The notes under the pieces were generated by a model. The model was given only the letters and a program-made list of their open reading frames with translations. It was not told the origin of the DNA and made no database searches. From assembly GCA_030462125.1 (NCBI GenBank), contig JAKDZT010000002.1, positions 1 to 45,237 of the forward strand: 45,237 nucleotides of DNA, in the 5' to 3' direction. This document shows, piece after piece, positions 1-8,572 of this stretch. The DNA is from Tetragenococcus sp. GTDB lineage: Bacteria > Bacillota > Bacilli > Lactobacillales > Enterococcaceae. Within the stretch, counting starts at the first letter, position 1. Each line of letters opens with the position of its first letter. The position numbers were made by a program, and so were the translations under genes.

Positions 1-49
1 ACTCTTCAGAAAAAATATTTTGAACCAATAACTTATATAACATTTAGCT

Positions 50-154
50 TAAACAAGCGATTAAGAACAGACACTTTTTAACATATAAAAGGCTCATTAT
101 AACTCGTTATCTTGGAAAAACACCCAATTGTTTGACAGTAAACAAGCGAATAAG
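50..154. repeat. Two 16-bp direct repeats ahead of a small ORF
   Basis: TAAACAAGCGATTAAG (50-65) recurs as TAAACAAGCGAATAAG (139-154), 15 of 16 identical and 89 bp apart. The second copy follows a TTGACA (132-137), and a TATAAT lies at 173-178. The pair may be a regulator site for the small ORF at 208. The role is a guess; the repeat is seen directly. Confidence 0.45.
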
Positions 155-207
155 TTACGCTGAAACTAGCGTTATAATTGGTAACTTTTTAAAAGGAGGG
201 ACGCCGT

Positions 208-285
208 ATGGCAACCTGGGCTTTTTGGCTTTCTATCGTAGCTATTATACTTTCGATTTATGCCATCTATTCATCTAGACAATAA
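208..285 (+). CDS. 25-residue single-span membrane protein
   Basis: A strong Shine-Dalgarno (AAAAGGAGGG, 192-201) precedes the ATG by about six bases. The product is almost entirely one hydrophobic helix (residues 4-21: WAFWLSIVAIILSIYAIY) ending in the polar tail SSRQ. This suits a one-pass small membrane protein, an entry easily missed by length cut-offs. TATAAT at 173-178 is a plausible -10. The family is not recognised. It could also be a toxin-like or regulatory peptide; nothing in the sequence decides this. Confidence 0.6.
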   Translation: MATWAFWLSIVAIILSIYAIYSSRQ

Positions 286-335
286 AATAGATAATATTCG
301 TAAATACTAGGAATCACAAGCAAAGGAGAGTACCA

Positions 336-464
336 ATGAATGCTTTAAAAAGTATATTTAAGGTCTTCTTGATAACAGCAGTATTTCTAGGTAGTATTTT
401 TACAATTGGAACAATCTTTGGTGTAAAAAAGCAGGAAAAAAAGTTAAACAGAAAATCTAATTAA
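336..464 (+). CDS. 42-residue small membrane protein
   Basis: The ORF has a good ribosome site (AAAGGAGAG, 322-330) and ends 31 bases before a rho-independent terminator. One hydrophobic segment (residues about 7-29) is flanked by a lysine at the start and a very basic tail (KKQEKKLNRKSN). That predicts a single span with the C-terminus inside under the positive-inside rule. It lies 50 bases after the 25-residue ORF and could share its transcript. Family and function are unknown. Confidence 0.6.
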   Translation: MNALKSIFKVFLITAVFLGSIFTIGTIFGVKKQEKKLNRKSN

Positions 465-495
465 AGAGTAACAAGCCAATTATATCGTTAATCAA

Positions 496-523
496 AAAGG
501 TGCTTTTTTAAGCGCCTTTTTTT
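496..523 (+). terminator. Rho-independent terminator of the small-ORF unit
   Basis: AAAGGTGC (496-503) pairs with GCGCCTTT (512-519), one G-T pair, and continues into a T-run. It ends the plus-strand transcript carrying the two small membrane ORFs. Confidence 0.75.
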
Positions 524-587
524 AATTTCAAGCGATATCAGGAAAATCCATTTAAGCTTTCCTACCAATGACAAAAATTCCAAACAA

Positions 588-613
588 AAAACCCTTGCTA
601 AACAAGGGTTTTC
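588..613 (-). terminator. rplS terminator
   Basis: The perfect hairpin AAAACCCTTG / CAAGGGTTTT has a five-base loop and lies 27 bases past the rplS stop. On the minus strand it is followed by a T-rich run. Confidence 0.8.
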
Positions 614-639
614 GCGTCTTAATCATATAAACCAGAAAT

Positions 640-990
640 CTACTTTCTGCGTCTTTCTGGGATACGTGCTGCTTTTCCGTGAAGGTCACGCAAGTAGTAC
701 AATTTCGCACGACGTACACGTCCTTGGCGAATAACTTCAATTCTGTCCACACGCGGAGTATGAAGGGGGAAAGTACGTTCAACGCCCACACCACTTGAAA
801 CTTTACGTACAGTGTATGTTGCACTAATTCCAGTGCCGCGGCGTTTGATAACTACACCTTCAAAAACTTGGATACGTTCGCGTGAACCTTCGACAACTTT
901 AGCGTGCACACGGACTGTATCGCCGGGACGAAAGTCTGGGATATCCGTACGCAATTGGTCCTTGGTTATTTCTTGAATTAATGGATCCAT
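640..990 (-). CDS. rplS: 50S ribosomal protein L19
   Basis: The 116-residue product is a full-length bacterial L19. It shows the family signature near residues 26-50 ([24 protein letters not shown]) and the basic C-terminal stretch ([14 protein letters not shown], then RIPERRRK). L19 sits at the 30S-50S interface. The start has a clear site (AAGGAGAATGTAAA before ATG). It is a single-gene unit with its own promoter, leader and terminator, separate from the usual rimM-trmD context. Confidence 0.97.
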   Translation of the reverse strand: MDPLIQEITKDQLRTDIPDFRPGDTVRVHAKVVEGSRERIQVFEGVVIKRRGTGISATYTVRKVSSGVGVERTFPLHTPRVDRIEVIRQGRVRRAKLYYLRDLHGKAARIPERRRK

Positions 991-1070
991 TTTACATTCT
1001 CCTTATTCCCAAATACTCTTGAGGGCTTTCTCTCAGCGGAATATCGTAATAGTTGAGTAATTTACTCACT
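991..1070 (-). promoter_or_regulatory. Structured rplS 5' leader (candidate L19 leader)
   Basis: About 80 bases separate the predicted transcription start from rplS. They contain a small hairpin (GAGT/ACTC near 1050) and further GC-rich pairs ahead of the ribosome site. Firmicutes are known to carry an L19 leader at this place. I cannot match it to the Rfam model by eye, so the assignment is inference. Confidence 0.4.
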
Positions 1071-1075
1071 GAAGT

Positions 1076-1104
1076 ATACTACCATATCCGCTAAGTAATG
1101 TAAA
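1076..1104 (-). promoter_or_regulatory. rplS promoter
   Basis: On the minus strand TTTACA (1099-1104) and TAGTAT (1076-1081) are 17 bases apart. This places the start about 80 bases before rplS, in the short gap after asd. Confidence 0.6.
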
Positions 1105-1117
1105 GATTTTTTCGCTT

Positions 1118-2170
1118 TCACACGTGTACTAAGTCCATTTCGTGTAGCGTTTCTGCAATCTGTACAGAATTCCAAGCGGCTCCTTTTAACAAGTTATCAG
1201 AAACTACCCATAAATGGTAGCCGTTATCGATATCCAAATCACGGCGAATTCTCCCCACAAAGGTATCTTTTTTGCCTACGCTGTTGAGTGCTTGCGGATA
1301 AATTTGTTGGCTCGGATCATCTTCTACGACGACACCATCTGCTTTTTCCAAAGTTTCCCGTAACTGAGCTACCGAGGTTTCTTCTTTTGTTTCTATATAA
1401 ATGGATTCAGAATGGCTAGTTATTACAGGCACACGGACACAAGTTGCCGAGATTTTAATTTGGTTATCGGCCATAATTTTTTTAGTTTCGTTGACCATTT
1501 TCCATTCTTCTTTGGTATAACCTTCTTCGGCAAATTCATCGATTTGCGCTAAGGCATTAAAGGCTTGCGGATAATGTTTCTTATCGCTAGCTACGGGTAA
1601 AATGCCTGTTGTCAAATTCTCTGGAAGTTCTCCATCTAGCGTTTCTTTAGCTTGTTGTTTTACTTCTTCGACTGCTCGGGCGCCAGCTCCTGAAACTGCT
1701 TGATAGGTAGACACAATCACACGGTCAATACCTACTAATTTTTTGATGGGTTCAAGTGCCACCATCATCTGAATCGTCGAACAATTAGGATTTGCAACGA
1801 TTCCTTGATGTTTTTTTAACGCTTCTTTATTTACTTCAGGGACGACTAAAGGTGTGTCTTTATCCATCCGAAATTGACTCGTATTATCTATAACCACGGT
1901 ACCGCGTTTGACTGCTTCAGAAGCAAATTGTTGCGAAGTACTCCCTCCAGCGCTGAAAAAAGCAATATCCACATCATCAAACGATTCAGCAGTAAGTTCT
2001 TCGACAAAAAGGCCTTCACCTTTGAATAAGAGTTTACGGCCAGCGGATCGCTTAGAAGCAAGCAGTTTTACCTTTTTTAATGGTAAATTTGTTTGTTCCA
2101 GCATCTCGATTAATTTTGTTCCGACAGCGCCTGTTGCTCCGACTACTGCTACATTATATCCATCGCTCAT
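1118..2170 (-). CDS. asd: Aspartate-semialdehyde dehydrogenase
   Basis: The enzyme reduces aspartyl phosphate to aspartate semialdehyde with NADPH, the branch point to lysine, diaminopimelate, threonine and methionine. The 350-residue product is of usual length. The N-terminal nucleotide loop GATGAVG is at residues 11-17. The catalytic cysteine is Cys130 in NPNCSTIQ, and the substrate-binding part contains [11 protein letters not shown]. The ribosome site AAAGGAAG precedes the ATG. The gene stands alone, between rplS and a 450-base gap. No riboswitch or T-box could be recognised upstream. Confidence 0.95.
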   Translation of the reverse strand: MSDGYNVAVVGATGAVGTKLIEMLEQTNLPLKKVKLLASKRSAGRKLLFKGEGLFVEELTAESFDDVDIAFFSAGGSTSQQFASEAVKRGTVVIDNTSQFRMDKDTPLVVPEVNKEALKKHQGIVANPNCSTIQMMVALEPIKKLVGIDRVIVSTYQAVSGAGARAVEEVKQQAKETLDGELPENLTTGILPVASDKKHYPQAFNALAQIDEFAEEGYTKEEWKMVNETKKIMADNQIKISATCVRVPVITSHSESIYIETKEETSVAQLRETLEKADGVVVEDDPSQQIYPQALNSVGKKDTFVGRIRRDLDIDNGYHLWVVSDNLLKGAAWNSVQIAETLHEMDLVHV

Positions 2171-2328
2171 TTAAAACCGCTTCCTTTACTCTTTTATTAT
2201 TTTAATCATTTTAACATATAGAAAACAAAATGCGACCGACTCGCTTGAAAAATTTTCCTTAAAAACGTCGGAAATACAGCGATAAATCTTTTGATTAAGG
2301 AAAAATAGTTTACTCAAAGTATTTTAGT

Positions 2329-2357
2329 TGTGAAATCCCCTTACTTTCAGCTATAAT
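2329..2357 (+). promoter_or_regulatory. Plus-strand promoter in the asd-ABC gap
   Basis: TTGTGA is followed after 18 bases by a perfect TATAAT (2352-2357). No gene with a good ribosome site starts within the next 100 bases, and a strong terminator follows at 2425-2464, so it probably drives a short RNA. Confidence 0.5.
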
Positions 2358-2363
2358 TAGGTT

Positions 2364-2470
2364 AGAAGGATTTTGGGGAAGATTCTTCGCAATGTGTATT
2401 GGATTTTTATCCTTTATTCAAGCGAAAAAGACAAGGGTTGAGTACATATGGGCCTTGTCTTTTTTGCTTT
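2364..2470 (+). ncRNA. Candidate small RNA of about 105 nt
   Basis: The segment lies between a TATAAT promoter and a strong rho-independent terminator. It contains a local hairpin GGAT/ATCC (2401-2412) before the terminator. It does not show the conserved cores of SRP RNA, 6S RNA, T-box or common riboswitches. A 41-codon reading frame starts with ATG at 2392 but runs through the terminator and lacks a clear ribosome site. Alternatively this is an attenuated leader of the ABC exporter at 2625. The rest of the gap (2171-2625) shows no other gene. Confidence 0.4.
2425..2464. terminator. Strong terminator, probably bidirectional
   Basis: AAAAAGACAAGG (2425-2436) pairs perfectly with CCTTGTCTTTTT (2453-2464), flanked by A-runs and T-runs on opposite sides. 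It closes the candidate small RNA on the plus strand. Confidence 0.8.
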
Positions 2471-2549
2471 TTTTATACCCAAAAATAAGTGCCCTCTATT
2501 TATTGAAAAAGGCTTAAGAAGCCCTGCTCACGCCTGTAAATATTGAATT

Positions 2550-2568
2550 GTAGCAAAAGGTATGCTAC
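2550..2568. promoter_or_regulatory. Inverted repeat upstream of the ABC exporter
   Basis: GTAGCA (2550-2555) and TGCTAC (2563-2568) form a 6-bp dyad with a 7-base spacer, 57 bases before the ABC exporter start. It may be an operator or a leader hairpin. No partner regulator gene is nearby. Confidence 0.3.
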
Positions 2569-2624
2569 GCTTTGAAAATAAATGAAAACAATTTTTCATT
2601 ACTTCCAATGCAAGGAGAATGAAC

Positions 2625-4970
2625 ATGCTCGAGTTAAAAAATATAAAAAAACATTATAAAGTGGGAAATACCATTACCAAAGCCTTAGACGGAGTTTCGG
2701 TGGCTTTGCGCCAACAAGAATTTGTTGCAATTCTCGGTGAAAGTGGTTCTGGGAAAACCACCCTTTTAAATGTTATTGGTGGTCTTGACCAGTATGATTC
2801 TGGCGATATGATCATCAATGGGAAATCAACGAAAGATTTTAAAGACAAAGACTGGGATGCCTACCGTAATAACTCCATTGGTTTTATTTTTCAAAGTTAT
2901 AACTTAATCGGACACCAAGGAATTATCGATAATGTTGAATTAGGGATGACCTTAAGTGGTGTCTCAAAGGCAGAACGTCGAAAAAAAGCAGAAGAAGCTT
3001 TAGAACGCGTAGGTTTAAAAGAACATATTCACAAAAAGCCTAGCCAATTATCCGGTGGCCAAATGCAACGAGTGGCCATTGCCCGGGCACTAGCCAACGA
3101 TCCCGATATTTTACTTTGCGATGAACCTACAGGAGCACTAGATTCGGAAACCAGCGCTCAAATAATGAACCTTATCCAAGAAGTAGCCCAAGATAAACTA
3201 GTGATTATGGTGACCCATAACGCGAATATCGCGCATCAATATGCTGATCGGATCATCAATTTTGCTGACGGACGAGTGACAGATGACTCCAACCCGCATG
3301 TTGAGGGCAAAAAGAAAGAACCTTTCGATTTAAAACATACGAAAATGACCTTTCTCACCGCGCTTCGTTTATCTTTTAATAATATTCGTACTAAAAAAGG
3401 ACGTACCTTTTTAACTGCTTTTGCTTCCAGTATTGGTATCATTAGTATCGCTATTGTTTTGTCCTTATCTTCCGGTTTTCAAAAGCAAATTGATCAGACT
3501 CAATCTGAAACGTTGGCTCAATTTCCGATTACGATCTCGCGCGAAACAACAGAACAAGATCCGGAAAATTTTGAAGATCAACGCTCCGAGGAAGGAACAT
3601 TTCCTGATGACGATGAAGTTACCGCTAAAATCAGTGATGAGGATCGTGCGCAACGAACCAATGATATTGATCAAGACTTTATCGATTATGTCGATGATAT
3701 CAATCCGGCGTTAAGTAATAATATTGGCTACACGCGCTTGGCAAATATGAATTTGTTGCGGGAAATTGATGGCGACCCTGAAACCGTCCAATTTTCCAAT
3801 GGCGCTGAAGATGAATCGCAAGCCGAATCAATGATGTCTATGATGGCAGCACAAACAGGCATTGGCGTTTCTTCTTTTCCTAAGCAATTAGACGATTCGC
3901 AGGGCAACTTTTTAGAAGATAACTATCGGCTTTTGGAAGGTTCGTATCCAGAAGATACCAACGATGTCGTCTTGGTGGTTGATGAAAATAACGAAACCAA
4001 TATTAATGCATTAAATAATTTAGGTTTTGATTTAGAAGATGGCGACGACGTTTCTTTTGATGATATTGTGGGAACGTCAATTACATTAGCTTATAATGAT
4101 GCTTTCTATGAAGAATTACCTACGGGAAACTTCATTCCCAATCAAGATTTAGACGAAGTGTATGACAATGATGATAATGAAGAAATAACCATTTCAGGCG
4201 TGATTCGCAATAAAGAATCCTCTACCATGGACCTTTTGGCACCGGGGATCGCCTATAGTGACGCCTTAGCGCAAAAAGTGATCGATAATAATAAAGAATC
4301 GGATATCGTTCAAGCCCAAGAAGACAGCGATGAAAATGTAATGACGGGCGAGGAGATCGATGGTACCGCCAAAGAGAACCTGTTGGATGCTTTAGGCGCG
4401 AGTGAAATTCCTTATAGTGTCATGATCTATCCCAATAATTTTGATGATAAAGAACAAGTATTGGATTATTTAGATGCTTATAATGAAGGAAAAGACGACG
4501 AAGATAAAATTGTTTATAGCGATTTAGCTGGCACGATGACTGAGTTGACAGGCGGCATCATGGATGCTATTACCTATGTCTTAGTGGCTTTTGCTGGGAT
4601 TTCGCTAATTACCAGTATGATTATGATTGGCATCATCACCTATACTTCGGTCTTGGAACGAACCAAAGAAATTGGTGTATTAAAAGCCTTAGGCGCACGG
4701 AAAAAAGATATTACGCGGGTATTTGACGCTGAGACTGCCATCTTAGGGGTCGCTTCGGGTACACTAGGTGTCTTCATTGCTTATCTGGCAACCTTCCCGA
4801 TTAATACAGTTTTGCTAAATTTGACTGATTTAGAAAACGTCGCTCAGTTAAATCCAATGCACGCTCTTACTTTGGTGGTTGTGAGCACCATCTTGACCAT
4901 GATTGGCGGACACATTCCAGCACGAATGGCTGCTAAAAAAGATGCCGCCATCGCCCTGCGTGCCGAGTGA
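2625..4970 (+). CDS. MacB-like ABC transporter, ATPase fused to FtsX-type permease
   Basis: The 781-residue protein has an N-terminal ABC ATPase (Walker [10 protein letters not shown], signature LSGGQMQR, Walker [13 protein letters not shown]-loop VTHN). A four-span MacB/FtsX permease follows: one span ([18 protein letters not shown]), an extracellular domain of about 330 residues, then three spans with the conserved [14 protein letters not shown] loop. Such proteins extrude peptides or antibiotics or act mechanically on the envelope; the substrate is unknown. The extracellular domain is very rich in Asp and Glu, as expected for a surface domain in a salt-adapted cell (inference). The start at 2625 is preferred over an in-frame ATG at 2619. 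AAGGAG at 2612-2617 is 7 bases from 2625 but only 1 base from 2619. No two-component genes adjoin it. Confidence 0.85.
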   Translation: MLELKNIKKHYKVGNTITKALDGVSVALRQQEFVAILGESGSGKTTLLNVIGGLDQYDSGDMIINGKSTKDFKDKDWDAYRNNSIGFIFQSYNLIGHQGIIDNVELGMTLSGVSKAERRKKAEEALERVGLKEHIHKKPSQLSGGQMQRVAIARALANDPDILLCDEPTGALDSETSAQIMNLIQEVAQDKLVIMVTHNANIAHQYADRIINFADGRVTDDSNPHVEGKKKEPFDLKHTKMTFLTALRLSFNNIRTKKGRTFLTAFASSIGIISIAIVLSLSSGFQKQIDQTQSETLAQFPITISRETTEQDPENFEDQRSEEGTFPDDDEVTAKISDEDRAQRTNDIDQDFIDYVDDINPALSNNIGYTRLANMNLLREIDGDPETVQFSNGAEDESQAESMMSMMAAQTGIGVSSFPKQLDDSQGNFLEDNYRLLEGSYPEDTNDVVLVVDENNETNINALNNLGFDLEDGDDVSFDDIVGTSITLAYNDAFYEELPTGNFIPNQDLDEVYDNDDNEEITISGVIRNKESSTMDLLAPGIAYSDALAQKVIDNNKESDIVQAQEDSDENVMTGEEIDGTAKENLLDALGASEIPYSVMIYPNNFDDKEQVLDYLDAYNEGKDDEDKIVYSDLAGTMTELTGGIMDAITYVLVAFAGISLITSMIMIGIITYTSVLERTKEIGVLKALGARKKDITRVFDAETAILGVASGTLGVFIAYLATFPINTVLLNLTDLENVAQLNPMHALTLVVVSTILTMIGGHIPARMAAKKDAAIALRAE

Positions 4971-4996
4971 TTTCAACACAAAAAGTATACAAAGAA

Positions 4997-5027
4997 CCTC
5001 CAATTGCAATCTGTTTGCAATTGGAGG
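4997..5027. terminator. Shared terminator between convergent ABC exporter and gbsB
   Basis: CCTCCAATTGCAA (4997-5009) pairs perfectly with TTGCAATTGGAGG (5015-5027), a 13-bp stem with a 5-base loop between converging genes. CCCTTTT follows on the plus strand. Confidence 0.8.
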
Positions 5028-5044
5028 CCCTTTTCATCAATGAA

Positions 5045-6253
5045 TTATACTGTTTTAGCAATTTGATTGAAGCAACGACCATAAATCCATTTATACCCTT
5101 CTTCATCGAGATCTCTTGGATTTCCGATAGTTTGTGGATCTTTCATAGCTTCTTTTGCCAGACGGTCGGTCATATCTGGAGATACTCCTTGCGCTTCTAA
5201 GCTAGGAACTTCTAAATCTTCTACCATTCGATAAACTTCATTAACAGCTGCTTTAGCTGCTTCATCTTCTGACATATCAAACGTATTCACGCCTAAAGCT
5301 GCCGCTATGCGTGCAAATTTTGCTGGATGACCTTTCCAGTTATATTCCATAACAGGTCCCATCATAGCAGCCACACATTGACCATGCGCTATGGGAATAA
5401 TTCCACCAAGGGTTTGTGACATCGCATGGGCGGCTCCAGCTGATGCACTACCATAAGCTAATCCACCTAACATAGCAGCTTGGGACATCCCATAGCGTGC
5501 TTCAATATCTTGTCCATCTGAATAAGCGCGTCGAATATATTTTCCTACATATTCCATTGCAAGTAATGCTGCCGCATCCGTTACTGGTTGAGCAAAATGC
5601 ATAGTATAACATTCAATCGCATGAGCTAAAGCGTCAACTCCAGTCATTGCCGTTACATGTGGCGGCATCGAAATATGAAGTTCTGGATCAATAATCGTTA
5701 AATGAGCAGCAATTAATGGTCCGCCTGTATTAAATTTAAATTCTCTGTCTTCATCCGTAATAACAGCCCATTGCGTTACTTCTGAACCTGTTCCAGCAGT
5801 GGTTGGAATCGTTGTTAACGGTGGGATACGATTTTCTAATGGTTTTTTCCCATCGGCTGCTTCGTAATCCAATACGCTTCCTTCATGGGTAGCTTCTACG
5901 CCAATCCCTTTGGCAGTATCCATAGAGCTGCCTCCACCTACTGCCACAAGACCATTACAGCCTTCCTCTTTATATAATTTGGATCCTTCTGCAATCAAAC
6001 GCACGGGAGGATTGGGCTCTACTTTGTTAAATAGAACAAATTCTACCCCAGCATTTTTTAAAGATTCTTCAATCGGTGTAGTGACACCTGCCTGATAAAT
6101 TCCTGGGTCTGTGACCAATAGAGCTTTTGTAACGCCTAAATTTTTTACTTCTTCTCCTACATGTTTTATCGCACCAATGCCATGCTTAATAGCAGTTGGT
6201 AATTCAAATTGGTGAAATTCATGCATATGTTCTACTTTCATGTTGAGACTCAT
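5045..6253 (-). CDS. gbsB: Type III iron-containing alcohol (choline) dehydrogenase, GbsB-like
   Basis: This 402-residue Fe-dependent alcohol dehydrogenase most likely oxidises choline to betaine aldehyde as the partner of GbsA. Visible family marks are the NAD-binding GGGSSMDTAKGIG and the metal-ligand regions DALAHAIECY and GAAHAMSQTLGG followed by HGQCVA. The start is ATG at 6253, with GGAGG 8 bases upstream. Longer in-frame versions would place that site inside the gene. It follows gbsA by 52 bases in one unit, the Bacillus subtilis gbsAB arrangement. Choline specificity is inferred from context (gbsA, gbsR and a betaine-type binding protein). Confidence 0.9.
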   Translation of the reverse strand: MSLNMKVEHMHEFHQFELPTAIKHGIGAIKHVGEEVKNLGVTKALLVTDPGIYQAGVTTPIEESLKNAGVEFVLFNKVEPNPPVRLIAEGSKLYKEEGCNGLVAVGGGSSMDTAKGIGVEATHEGSVLDYEAADGKKPLENRIPPLTTIPTTAGTGSEVTQWAVITDEDREFKFNTGGPLIAAHLTIIDPELHISMPPHVTAMTGVDALAHAIECYTMHFAQPVTDAAALLAMEYVGKYIRRAYSDGQDIEARYGMSQAAMLGGLAYGSASAGAAHAMSQTLGGIIPIAHGQCVAAMMGPVMEYNWKGHPAKFARIAAALGVNTFDMSEDEAAKAAVNEVYRMVEDLEVPSLEAQGVSPDMTDRLAKEAMKDPQTIGNPRDLDEEGYKWIYGRCFNQIAKTV

Positions 6254-6305
6254 TATATATTCCTCCAAAAAATCGATTTTAGTATTTATTTTTATCCAAA
6301 TATTT

Positions 6306-7775
6306 TTAGAACCAATTTATCGGCTCTGGTTTAATATTATGATATACATGCTTGGTTTCTTGGTATTCTTCCAAGCCCAGTTTGCCTAGTTCTCTACCAA
6401 TACCTGATTGTTTATAACCGCCCCATGAAGCATGCGGGAAGTACACATTCGCATCATTAATCCAAACGGTACCCATTCGCATTTTAGCGACACAGCGTTC
6501 TGCTTTTGCAATGTCCTTCGTCCAGACACCGCCAGCTAAGCCATAGATAGAATCATTGGCTAAACGGATGGCTTCTTCTTCATTACGAAATGTTTCAACT
6601 GTAATTACTGGACCGAATCCTTCATGCTGTACCACACTCATATTTGTTGTACACCCTGTCAAGACGGTCGGCAAATAGAAAAATCCATTTTGCAGCGCTG
6701 GATCAGTCGGACGAGAGCCACCTACAGCAACTTTCGCGCCTTCTTTCACACCATCATCTACATAGGCCGTTACTTTGTCTAAATGCGCTTGCGAAATTAA
6801 TGGCCCCATTTGGGTGTCTTCTTCAAAACCGCTACCTAAACGAATCTTTTTGACACGCTCTACTAATTTCTCAACAAACGCGTCGTGGATGCTTTCTTCC
6901 ACAATAACCCGTGTGCCTGCTGAGCAAATTTGTCCCGCATGAAAGTATACAGCATTCATTGCTTGATCAACGGCAGTATCAAAGTCTGCATCCGCAAAGA
7001 TGACATTCGGATTTTTCCCACCCAGTTCTAAGGCTAATTTTTTTACATTGGAACTGGCCGATCGCATAATACGTTTCCCTGTTTCTATGCCGCCGGTAAA
7101 AGAAATCAAGTCCACATCTTCATTAATGGATAATTCTTCTCCAACCGTTGCTCCAGCTCCTAATACAAGGTTAACGACGCCTTTGGGTACACCTGCTTCC
7201 TCCATCAGTTCAAATACTTTTACAGTTGTTAAAGGGGTAATTTCACTAGGTTTCATAATTAATGTATTCCCCGCAGCAAGCGCAGGAGCTAACTTCCAGG
7301 AAGCTTGCAATAAAGGATAATTCCAAGGCGTAATTTGTCCGCAGACTCCGACCGGTTCTTTGATTACTTTGCTAATGGTATTTTGGGTGGGAGAATCGAT
7401 GACTTCACCACCGTCTTTATCTGCTGCTTCCGCATAATAACGAAACACACCAGCAATATCCTCCATATCACCTCTGCTTTCTTCTACTGTTTTTCCAGTA
7501 TCAAGCGATTCTAATTTAGCTAATTCTTCCTTATCTCTTTTTATAAGGGCTGCAATATCACCAACGATATTTCCTCGTTCCGTCGCTGATGTTGTTGACC
7601 AATCTCCTTGATCAAAAGCATTTCTAGCAGCATCAATGGCTAATTTAGCATCTTTTTCATTGCCTTCAGCAGTATAAGCAATTACTTCTTGGTTAAATGG
7701 GTTAATAATTTCTCTTGTCTCTTTCGAGAGGGCAAGGACCCATTCCCCATTGATGTATTGTTTCTTCGTGTTCAA
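6306..7775 (-). CDS. gbsA: Betaine-aldehyde dehydrogenase
   Basis: This 489-residue NAD(P)-dependent aldehyde dehydrogenase converts betaine aldehyde to the osmoprotectant glycine betaine. The ALDH motifs are clear: ITPWNYPLL, SFTGGIETGKRI, catalytic Glu in LELGGKNPN and catalytic Cys in HAGQICSAGTRV. Translation starts at TTG (7775); AGGAGG lies 7 bases upstream and no ATG fits. It is the first gene of gbsA-gbsB, divergent from gbsR. Its promoter (TTGACA, 17 bases, TAGTAT) is followed by a putative GbsR operator, so choline-relieved repression is expected by analogy with B. subtilis. Confidence 0.93.
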   Translation of the reverse strand: MNTKKQYINGEWVLALSKETREIINPFNQEVIAYTAEGNEKDAKLAIDAARNAFDQGDWSTTSATERGNIVGDIAALIKRDKEELAKLESLDTGKTVEESRGDMEDIAGVFRYYAEAADKDGGEVIDSPTQNTISKVIKEPVGVCGQITPWNYPLLQASWKLAPALAAGNTLIMKPSEITPLTTVKVFELMEEAGVPKGVVNLVLGAGATVGEELSINEDVDLISFTGGIETGKRIMRSASSNVKKLALELGGKNPNVIFADADFDTAVDQAMNAVYFHAGQICSAGTRVIVEESIHDAFVEKLVERVKKIRLGSGFEEDTQMGPLISQAHLDKVTAYVDDGVKEGAKVAVGGSRPTDPALQNGFFYLPTVLTGCTTNMSVVQHEGFGPVITVETFRNEEEAIRLANDSIYGLAGGVWTKDIAKAERCVAKMRMGTVWINDANVYFPHASWGGYKQSGIGRELGKLGLEEYQETKHVYHNIKPEPINWF

Positions 7776-7804
7776 ATGATCTCCTCCTAACTTACGTTAA
7801 TTTT

Positions 7805-7822
7805 GTTAAGAAAAAATTTAAC
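7805..7822. promoter_or_regulatory. Putative GbsR operator, gbsA side
   Basis: GTTAAGAAAAAATTTAAC has GTTAA/TTAAC arms and lies about 10-27 bases downstream of the predicted gbsA start point. A copy with 17 of 18 bases identical sits at 7950-7967 beside the gbsR promoter. Two copies at mirrored promoter positions fit a repressor site. Confidence 0.65.
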
Positions 7823-7838
7823 GTTTTGAATAAAATTA

Positions 7839-7867
7839 ATACTAGCAAATAAATTTCACCCTGTCAA
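7839..7867 (-). promoter_or_regulatory. gbsA promoter
   Basis: Minus-strand TTGACA (7862-7867) and TAGTAT (7839-7844) are spaced by 17 bases. Confidence 0.65.
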
Positions 7868-7914
7868 ACGCTTCTAGACAAATGGATAGACACTTTTATC
7901 TATTAGAGGATCAT

Positions 7915-7942
7915 TTGACAAATGCATTTATTTCATTATCAT
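7915..7942 (+). promoter_or_regulatory. gbsR promoter
   Basis: TTGACA (7915-7920) and TATCAT (7937-7942) are spaced by 16 bases, giving a start near 7949, where the second operator begins. Confidence 0.7.
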
Positions 7943-7949
7943 TAACCTT

Positions 7950-7967
7950 GTTAAGAAAGAATTTAAC
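7950..7967. promoter_or_regulatory. Putative GbsR operator, gbsR side
   Basis: GTTAAGAAAGAATTTAAC differs from the gbsA-side copy at one base. It covers the first transcribed bases of gbsR, so autorepression is likely if the regulator binds here. Confidence 0.65.
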
Positions 7968-8000
7968 TAAATGAACACAGGTCTATAGGAGGATTTTATA

Positions 8001-8561
8001 TTGGACAATCTCCATGATGAAAGGGCAAGGGAACAACTAGAAGATGCCAAGGATGAGGTTACTCAGGCAATATCCGAAACAATGGATTTATATGGTGTAA
8101 CACCAGCTGCTGGAAAAATATATGCCACGATGTATTTTGAGGATCAGATGAATTTGGATGAAATGCGTGAAAAGCTTGGAATGAGTAAACCTAGTATGAG
8201 TACAAATGTACGTCATCTTCAACAAATTGGAATGGTAAAAAAGAAATTTCAACGTGGATCAAGAAAACATACCTATACTGCGGAGAAAGATTTCTTTCAT
8301 TCCTTTATGGCCTATTTCTGCCAAATGTGGGAGCGAGAAGTAAAAACAAATATGGAAGCCATTCATCATGCGGAAAAACCGCTGCTTGAAATTATTAATG
8401 ACGAGGAGGTTTCTGATAGCTTACAAGAGGAAGCGAGGGATGATTATGAATTATTAAACCAGTCCAAAGTTTACTATAATTGGTTGGAAAAATTAGTACA
8501 CAGTATTCAATCCGAAGAAATTTTTGAGTTTTTACCGAAAGATTCACCCCCAAAAGATTAA
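8001..8561 (+). CDS. gbsR: GbsR-type MarR-like choline-sensing repressor
   Basis: The 186-residue product matches GbsR in size and layout. It has a winged helix-turn-helix (about residues 32-85, with DEMREKLGMSKPSMSTNVRHL) and a C-terminal helical dimer and ligand part rich in aromatics (FHSFMAYFCQMWERE). In B. subtilis GbsR represses gbsAB and opuB and is relieved by choline. The start is TTG (8001) after AGGAGG. It is divergent from gbsA. The binding-lipoprotein gene follows within a dozen bases, its ribosome site overlapping the gbsR stop, so the two are probably co-transcribed. Confidence 0.88.
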   Translation: MDNLHDERAREQLEDAKDEVTQAISETMDLYGVTPAAGKIYATMYFEDQMNLDEMREKLGMSKPSMSTNVRHLQQIGMVKKKFQRGSRKHTYTAEKDFFHSFMAYFCQMWEREVKTNMEAIHHAEKPLLEIINDEEVSDSLQEEARDDYELLNQSKVYYNWLEKLVHSIQSEEIFEFLPKDSPPKD

Positions 8562-8572
8562 GGAGAGATATT

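Noticed and set aside
2392-2517. 41-codon ORF in the candidate small RNA
   Set aside because: No clear Shine-Dalgarno, and the frame crosses a strong terminator.
5910-6095. Plus-strand ORFs opposite gbsB, gbsA, ntp and PTS genes
   Set aside because: They lack ribosome sites and lie wholly within well-supported genes on the other strand.
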